DNA of 64,000 nucleotides, taken from positions 342,085,010 to 342,149,009 of the forward strand of contig NC_053392.1 of the NCBI RefSeq assembly GCF_905171765.1. Direction: 5' to 3'. The stretch comes from Bufo bufo. Lineage: Eukaryota > Chordata > Amphibia > Anura > Bufonidae. This document shows, in pieces, positions 57,855 through 64,000 of the stretch (position 1 is the first letter of the stretch; each line of letters opens with the position of its first letter). The notes under the pieces were generated by a model that did no database searches, had not been told where the DNA came from, and was given only the letters and a program-made list of their open reading frames with translations. Made by a program: the position numbers and the translations under genes.

Positions 57855-58560
57855 AGCTCAGCAGCAGGCCCTAACCCATAATGTTTTTGAGGGTCACCAG
57901 CAGGCCCTCGCCCATAATGTTTTTTAGGGTCACCAGCAGGCCCTCGCCCATAATGTTTTTGAGGGTCACCAGCAGGCCCTCGCCCATGATGTTTTTGAGG
58001 GTCACCAGCAGACCCTTGCTCCTAATGTTTTTGAGGGTCACCAGCAGGCCCTCGTCCCTAATGTTTTTGAGGGTCACCAGCAGGCCCTTGTTCTTAATGT
58101 TTTTGAGGGTCACCAGCAGGCCCTCGCCCATGATGTTTTTGAGGGTCACCAGCAGGCCCTTGCTCCTAATGTTTTTGAGGGTCACCAGCAGGCGATCACC
58201 CATAATGTTTTTGAGGGTCACCAGCAGGCCCTTGTTCTTACTGTTTTTGAGAGTCACCAGCAGGCCCTCGCCCATTATGTTTTTGAGGGTCAACAGCAGG
58301 CCCTCGCCCATAATGTTTTAGAGGGTCACCAGCAGGCTCTTGCTCCTAATGTTTTTGAGGGTCACCATCAGGCCCACACCCCTAATGTTTTAGATGTCAG
58401 ATCAGCAGCAGGCACTCGCCCCTGTTTATAGGGTCATCTCAGCAGCAGACCCTCACCCCTAATGTTTTAGATGGTCACATCAGTGGCAGGCCCTCGCCCC
58501 TAATGTTTTAGAAGGTCAGATCAGCAGGTCCTTGCTCCAATAGTTTTTGAGGGTCACTAG
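57855..58560. repeat. 36-bp minisatellite of hAT-A
   Basis: About 19 units of 36 bp, each with gagggtcaccagcaggccct and a variable cgcccataatgttttt part. The last units (from about 58380) are more divergent. The length is a multiple of three, so frames stay open on both strands (57871-58321). Not regarded as coding. The location after the transposase matches the arrays of hAT-B and hAT-C. Confidence 0.93.
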
Positions 58561-58915
58561 CAGGCCATCAATCATAATTTTTCAAGGGCGTGTATGATGC
58601 CCTCCTTTATGTGATATACAGGTTGTATTGGAGTGCCTCTTCCTTGTAATTTTTGGCAGCACTTGCACTTTATATACAAGTGATTATACAGGAAAGAATG
58701 TTTCCTAAAAATTTTTCCTCTAAAATCGATTTTATCTTCGGTTTTGTGCGCATTATTGTCAGTCTCTAAAAGTGGCGTACTACTCGGACAACATCGTTCC
58801 CAGCAGCGACCTGGGAGTCCAAGATGCATCCAGACATCCTCCCCATGCTGTTCCCGAACCATTTCAGTGGTGTTTCCATAGATTTCTGACATTTTCCTGT
58901 GAACCAGATACCCTC
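58561..58915. other. hAT-A 3' region
   Basis: Non-coding sequence between the minisatellite and the solo LTR. It continues after the LTR at 59618 to the right end of hAT-A. Confidence 0.5.
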
Positions 58916-59612
58916 TGTCACGGATGGTGTACAGGAAACAAGACAATGCAATACAATATATGACTCACTGGATCCACAACTAAGGAACAAAAGGGAGACC
59001 CCTACATGAGACCTGCCACTCTCCCTAATTGCTCAGCCTATGCGAACACCCCAAAGGTGGATGGGCGCATATCCACGTACCTCGGCTATCTAATACCTGA
59101 AGACCCTACAATAGTGAGGGGACACGACCACCGGCTCCCTACACAAGACACGGAGGGAGTCAGGGTCACCTGAAAATCCAGCAGACAGAAAATCACAAAT
59201 AAAGGAACAGCACTTATCTTGCAGAGGACTGAGGAATAGAAACAGCATGCACACACACTCCAGGAAGTTGTTAACCCTTCCAACCCAGGGAAGGGAAAAC
59301 ACCAACTTAAAGGGGAAGTGCACACAATAACAAAAAACCAAGTGCACACATACATACTGTTGCCAGCGCAACCACAGTGAGGGGAAGATGTCAGTGCACA
59401 CCAAACATAAGACAGAGTGCACACAGACATACATAAGTGCATACATACAGACACACAAACTCCAAAGGGACCGCACACATACCTGTTGTCCGCGGCAACC
59501 GCACTTGAGGCAAACTACATCAAGCCTCAAGCTGCGGTTAAAACAACAACCCAAACCGCGGGCAACTGTATGCGTCTCCCAAGGAGTCACGGCCAGAACC
59601 GTGGCCGTGACA
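58916..59612. mobile_element. Solo LTR
   Basis: Starts TGTCACGGATGG and ends GTGGCCGTGACA, with a perfect 5-bp duplication ccctc at 58911-58915 and 59613-59617. The length of 697 bp, the TG...CA ends and the lack of any internal region fit a solo LTR left by recombination. The ends resemble but do not match the chromovirus LTR. The long open frames in it are not considered genes. Confidence 0.82.
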
Positions 59613-59750
59613 CCCTCCCCTCTTCAGAGCAGGGGGTGCCTGGTTTAATGCTTGGGTTCTCCCATTGACTTCCATTGTGCTACCGAGCACCCGAGCATCC
59701 CGAGGTGTTCTACTCGAGCACCCGAGCACTTTGGTGCTCGACCAACACTA

Positions 59751-60030
59751 TTGTCCAATTGTTTAATATTGATGATCTATCCTCAGGACAGGTCATCAAT
59801 ATCTGATCATTTGGGGTCCAACTCCTGGCACCTCTGCCAATCAGTTGTGTTCCATAAGCACCGCAGCCTTTTCTTAGGACAGAGACGTCACATTCATCAG
59901 TCACATGGCCTAGATGCAGCTCATTCCCATTCAATTGAAATGGGCTCAGTTGCAATACCATGCACAGCCACTATACAATGGATGGCACTGTGCTTTGTAA
60001 GCTGCGAGGAAGCTGTGGTACTCACTATGT
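59751..60030 (+). mobile_element. Right part of the MITE that hosts hAT-A
   Basis: Continues the element begun at 28150. Contains the palindrome gatctatcctcaggacaggt, then a ggtccaactcctggcacctc part, an order I associate with a common frog repeat. The right end was not found. Confidence 0.5.
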
Positions 60031-60431
60031 TGGCTACCTGTATCTGGCACTAGAGGGAGCTTAGAGCTTGAACTCTATTAAAGGACAGCATGCAGTAAGC
60101 TCATATTCTTCATTTGTGCACTATGTAGATAGCTTGCAAGGCAAAATTTATTTTCAAAATATGCAAAAATATGTTTCTAAATGCAGGTCCACTGACCACA
60201 AATATTCTCAGGACATATTCTAAGTCAGCAGTAAGCTCTTAGAGAATATCCCAAAAATATAGCAAACACCAGAATATAAAAAAAAATCAATGGTACATCT
60301 GCTGGAGCCTGCCATATCCTTTGGGTAAAATATGTTTATGCAGGGGATTTAGAGCTCTGTATCAGAAAAATATAGATTAAAAAATGAATCAGTACAGACT
60401 TTTGGACCTAAAAACTACATGATGATAACTA
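60031..60431. other. Non-coding stretch, nothing recognised
   Basis: AT-rich, no gene or repeat recognised. Confidence 0.5.
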
Positions 60432-60995
60432 GTGTTGAGCAAATCGAGCTTTGGATAATCGAACCAAGGTAATTCGGTCAAACGCTTCAATTTTAATGCG
60501 GTCTCTGTACAGCATTAAAATGTATTGGCTCCATGGAGCCAAACTTCGCTTCACCCAAAGTTGTGCGAGACTTCGGTGAATGAATTCGGTATTAATTTCT
60601 GCATCTTTAAAAACATTTAAAATTAGGAATCTGAAGGGGGGTTGGGTACTGGCTGGCACCTCGGTACCAAACCCCACTTCAGATTCCTAATTTTAAATGT
60701 TTTCAAAGATGCAAAGATGAACACTGAATTAATTCACTGAAGTCGTGCCACTTTGGGTGAAATGGAGTTTGGCTCCATGGAGTAGGGATGAGCAAACTTG
60801 TGCTTTCAAGTTCGGCGTACAAAGTTCGGGTTATCTAAGAATCCCATTATGAATTCCGCTACCACGGACCATAACTTACGGTCCATTGTAGCGGAATCCC
60901 GAACTCGAACCTTGTACGCCGAACTTAAAAACAGAAGTTTGCTCATCCCTACCATGAAGTCAATACATTTTAATGCTGTACAGAAACAGCATTAA
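60432..60995. mobile_element. Foldback hAT-type MITE, with a second nested
   Basis: Starts TAGTGTTGAGCAAATCGAG, the hAT-type end. Arms are mirrored around 60640: gcatctttaaaaacatttaa and aaaattaggaatctgaag on the left, their complements on the right. The outer right arm is interrupted at 60783 and resumes at 60952 (tcaatacattttaatgctgt). The right end is cut off near 60995. Confidence 0.65.
60783..60951. mobile_element. Nested small hAT MITE
   Basis: Inverted ends tagggatgagcaaactt and its complement. The flanking 8-mers ccatggag and ccatgaag agree at seven of eight positions. The interior is a palindrome (gttcggcgtacaa / ttgtacgccgaac). Confidence 0.85.
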
Positions 60996-61404
60996 AGGGT
61001 TTCTGTCACCTGAAAATGGGTATTAACCACCTCCGGACCGCCTAACGCAGGATCGCGTTCCGGAGGTGGCAGCGCTGCGCACAGTCACGCATATACGCGT
61101 CATCTCGCGAGACGCGAGACTTCCTGTGAACGCGCGCACACAGGCGCGCGCGCTCACAGGAACGGAAGGTAAGAGAGTTGATCTCCAGCCTGCCAGCGGC
61201 GATCGTTCGCTGGCAGGCTGGAGATGTGTTTTTTTTAACCCCTAACAGGTATATTAGACGCTGTTTTGATAACAGCGTCTAATATACCTGCTACCTGGTC
61301 CTCTGGTGGTCCCCTTTGTTTGGATCGACCACCAGAGGACACAGGTAGCTCAGTAAAGTAGCACCAAGCACCACTACACTACACTACACCCCCCCCCCCG
61401 TCAC

Positions 61405-62990
61405 TTATTAACCCCTTATTAGCCCCTGATCACCCCTAATCACCCCTGATCACCCCATATAGACTCCCTGATCACCCCCCTGTCATTGATTATCCCCCTG
61501 TCATTGATCAACCCCCTGTAAAGCTCCATTCAGACGTCCGCATGATTTTTACGGATCCACTGATAGATGGATCGGATCCGCAAAACGCATCCGGACGTCT
61601 GAATGAAGCCTTACAGGGGCGTGATCAATGACTGTGGTGATCACCCCATATAGACTCCCTGATCACCCCCCTGTCATTGATTACCCCCCTGTCATTGATT
61701 ACCCCCCTGTAAAGCTCCATTCAGATGTCCGCATGATTTTTACGGATGCACTGATACATGGATCGGATCCGCAAAACGCATCCGGTCGTCTGAATGAAGC
61801 CTTACAGGGGCATGATCAATGACTGTGGTGATCACCCCCCTGTCATTGATTACCCCCCTGTAAAGCTCCATTCAGATGTCTGCATGATTTTTACGGATGC
61901 ACTGATAGATGGATCAGATCCGCAAAACGCATCCGGACGTCTGAATGAAGCCTTACAGGGGCATGATCAATGACTGTGGTGATCACCCCATATAGACTCC
62001 CTGATCACCCCCCTGTCATTGATTACCCCCCTGTCATTGATTACCCCCCTGTAAAGCTCCATTCAGATGTCCGCATGATTTTTACGGATGCACTGATAGA
62101 TGGATCGGATCCGCAAAACGCATCCGGACGTCTGAATGAAGCCTTACAGGGGCATGATCAATGACTGTGGTGATCACCCCATATAGACTCCCTGATCACC
62201 CCCCTGTAAAGCTCCATTCAGATGTCCGCATGATTTTTACGGATGCACTGATACATGGATCGGATCCGCAAAACGCATCCGGTCGTCTGAATGAAGCCTT
62301 ACAGGGGCATGATCAATGACTGTGGTGATCACCCCCCTGTCATTGATTACCCCCCTGTAAAGCTCCATTCAGATGTCCGCATGATTTTTACGGATGCACT
62401 GATAGATGGATCGGATCCGCAAAACGCATCCGGACGTCTGAATGAAGCCTTACAGGGGCATGATCAATGACTGTGATGATCACCCCATATAGACTCCCTG
62501 ATCACCCCCCTGTCATTGATTACCCCCCTGTCATTGATTACCCCCCTGTCATTGATTACCCCCCTGTAAAGCTCCATTCAGATGTCCGCATGATTTTTAC
62601 GGATGCACTGATAGATGGATCGGATCCGCAAAACGCATCCGGACGTCTGAATGAAGCCTTACAGGGGCGTGATCAATGACTGTGGTGATCACCCCATATA
62701 GACTCCCTGATTACCCCCCTGTCATTGATTACCCCCCTGTAAAGCTCCATTCAGATGTCCGCATGATTTTTACGGATGCACTGATAGATGGATCGGATCC
62801 GCAAAACGCATCCGGACGTCTGAATGAAGCCTTACACGGGCGTGATCAATGACTGTGGTTATCACCCCATATAGACTCCCTGATCACCCCCCTGTCATTG
62901 ATCACCCCCCTGTCATTGATCACCCCCCTGTCATTGATCACCCCCCTGTCATTGATCACCCCCCTGTCATTGATCACCCCTCTGTAAGGC
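61405..62990. repeat. Tandem array of hairpin-forming units
   Basis: About nine units of roughly 154-206 bp, each with gctccattcagatgtccgca, gatttttacggatgcactga, atggatcggatccgcaaaac and the complement-like ggacgtctgaatgaagcctt, so each can fold into a hairpin. Between them are variable numbers of a 15-18-base ccctgtcattgattaccc piece. The short frames in it (61628, 61970, 62467 and 62849) are copies of one another and arise from the repeat. Confidence 0.9.
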
Positions 62991-63165
62991 TCCATTCAGA
63001 TATTTTTTTGGCCCAAGTTAGCGGAATTTTTTTTTTTTTTTCTTACAAAGTCTCATATTCCACTAACTTGTGTCAAAAAATAAAATCTCACATGAACTCA
63101 CCATACCCCTCACGGAATCCAAATGCGTAAAATTTTTTAGACATTTATATTCCAGACTTCTTCTC

Positions 63166-63480
63166 ACGCTTTAGGGCCCCTAGAATGCCAGGGCAGTATA
63201 AATACCCCACATGTGACCCCATTTCGGAAAGAAGACACCCCCAGGTATTCCGTGAGGGGCATATTGAGTCCATGAAAGATTGAAATTTTTGTCCCAAGTT
63301 AGCGGAACGGGAGACTTTGTGAGAAAAAAATTAAAAATATCAATTTCCGCTAACTTGTGCCAAAAAAAAAAAATTTCTATGAACTCGCCATGCCCCTCAT
63401 TGAATACCTTGGGGTGTCTTCTTTCCAAAATGGGGTCACATGTGGGGTATTTATACTGCCCTGGCATTCTAGGGGCCCCA
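63166..63480. repeat. Imperfect palindrome
   Basis: The left arm, agggcccctagaatgccagg and onward to about 63262, is matched by the inverse sequence at 63397-63480 (tgccctggcattctaggggc). A third direct copy starts at 63900. Confidence 0.75.
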
Positions 63481-63539
63481 AAGCGTGAGAAGAAGTCTGG
63501 TATCCAAATGTCTAAAAATGCCCTCCTAAAAGGAATTTG

Positions 63540-63845
63540 GGCACCTTTGCGCATCTAGGCTGCAAAAAAGTGTCACACATCTGGTATCGCCGTACTCAGG
63601 AGAAGTTGGGGAATGTGTTTTGGGGTGTCATTTTACATATACCCATGCTGGGTGAGAGAAATATCTTGGTCAAATGCCAACTTTGTATAAAAAAATGGGA
63701 AAAGTTGTCTTTTGCCAAGATATTTCTCTCACCCAGCATGGGTATATGTAAAATGACACCCCAAAACACATTCCCCAACTTCTCCTGAATACGGCGATAC
63801 CACATGTGTGACACTTTTTTGCAGCCTAGGTGGGCAAAGGGGCCC
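63540..63845. repeat. Near-perfect palindrome, arms about 135 bp
   Basis: Arms mirrored around 63692: gtgtcattttacatataccc and gggtgagagaaatatcttgg on the left, with complements on the right. As a consequence the same short frame occurs on both strands (63537 plus and 63847 minus). Not coding. Confidence 0.88.
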
Positions 63846-64000
63846 ATATTCCAAAGAGCACCTTTAGGATTTCACAGGTCATTTACCTACTTACCACACA
63901 TTAGGGCCCCTGGAAAATGCCAGGGCAGTATAACTACCCCACAAGTGACCCCATTTTGGAAAGAAGACACCCCAAGGTATTCCGTGAGGGGCATGGCGAG

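Larger units (their letters stand above)
28164..59750 (+). mobile_element. hAT-A: decayed hAT element with five insertions
   Basis: The left end TAGTGTTGGGCAAG (28164) matches the complement of the right end gaccaacacta (ending 59750). The flanks are ttgtcctc and ttgtccaa, six of eight identical. Between them lie a degenerate 5' tandem array (28913-29640), pieces of one hAT transposase in order (29714-30936, 31880-32188, 38108-38485, 50410-51481), a 36-bp minisatellite (57855-58560), and subterminal cccgagca motifs. Five later insertions separate these: a Tc1 derivative, two Penelope-like elements (one with hAT-B inside), a Harbinger-like MITE (with a chromovirus inside) and a solo LTR. Removing them leaves about 6 kb, a plausible size for an autonomous hAT. 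Confidence 0.75.
61012..64000. mobile_element. TTAA-type element with hairpin array (cut by window end)
   Basis: The left end ttaaccacctccggaccg begins at a TTAA. A GC-rich foldback (61060-61300) follows: gcctgccagcggcgatcg with complement, and gtctaatatacctg with complement. Then a tandem array of hairpin units and a body with large palindromes extend to the window end. No transposase is visible. It resembles non-autonomous Kolobok-like frog elements, but the assignment is only from the TTAA end and general look. Confidence 0.5.

Noticed and set aside
57871..58321. Two 146-codon frames, one on each strand
   Set aside because: Products of the 36-bp minisatellite.
1..64000. Host protein-coding genes, tRNA or rRNA genes
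   Set aside because: No exon with a recognisable host domain and no tRNA-like fold was noticed. All recognisable proteins belong to mobile elements. Short host exons could still be missed by eye.

Overview
The window is a transposon graveyard from a vertebrate genome, most probably an anuran amphibian. The reasons are the mix of element types (hAT, Tc1/mariner, TTAA-site and Harbinger-like DNA elements, Penelope-like retroelements and a Ty3/gypsy chromovirus), the long AT-rich non-coding stretches, and repeat ends of a kind I associate with frog genomes. I found no host gene, tRNA, rRNA or CRISPR array. The species cannot be fixed from the sequence.

Layout. 1-610: edge fragment of a chromovirus gag and LTR-like sequence (minus strand). 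2.3-7.4 kb: six small non-autonomous elements, several with target-site duplications (TSDs). 9.1-10.1 kb: Penelope-like leader with a degenerate hammerhead ribozyme motif. 11.3-18.7 kb: an old hAT element (called hAT-C here) that received a TTAA-type element and a Penelope-like endonuclease fragment; the latter was split by a 1.56-kb Tc1 transposon. A 51-bp minisatellite lies near the hAT-C 3' end. 19-28 kb: sparse MITEs.

28.16-59.75 kb: one very large nested structure. A decayed hAT element (hAT-A, about 6 kb of its own sequence) has been opened by five insertions: an internally deleted Tc1 element (30.9-31.9 kb); a Penelope-like element containing a 2,312-bp inverted repeat with no length difference between arms (32.2-38.1 kb); a second Penelope-like fragment (about 38.5-50.4 kb), itself opened by an 11.3-kb hAT element (hAT-B) with an uninterrupted 1,128-residue transposase; a Harbinger-like MITE (51.5-57.7 kb), itself opened by a nearly full-length chromovirus; and a solo LTR (58.9-59.6 kb). 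hAT-A had itself landed in an older MITE, whose two halves flank it.

59.75-64 kb: remains of that host MITE, two nested hAT-type MITEs, and a TTAA-type element carrying a tandem array of hairpin-forming units and large foldbacks, cut by the window end.

How the parts work. hAT-B carries the outward features of an autonomous element: terminal repeats, an 8-bp TSD, clustered TTCGGG subterminal motifs, a CCAAT/TATA promoter, a 227-bp tandem array before the ORF, a BED-finger transposase, and a 93-bp array after it. The chromovirus has near-identical LTRs, and its primer site is complementary to the predicted 5' end of its own transcript, as expected for self-priming. Its gag-pol frame has two in-frame stops, so this copy should not be autonomous.
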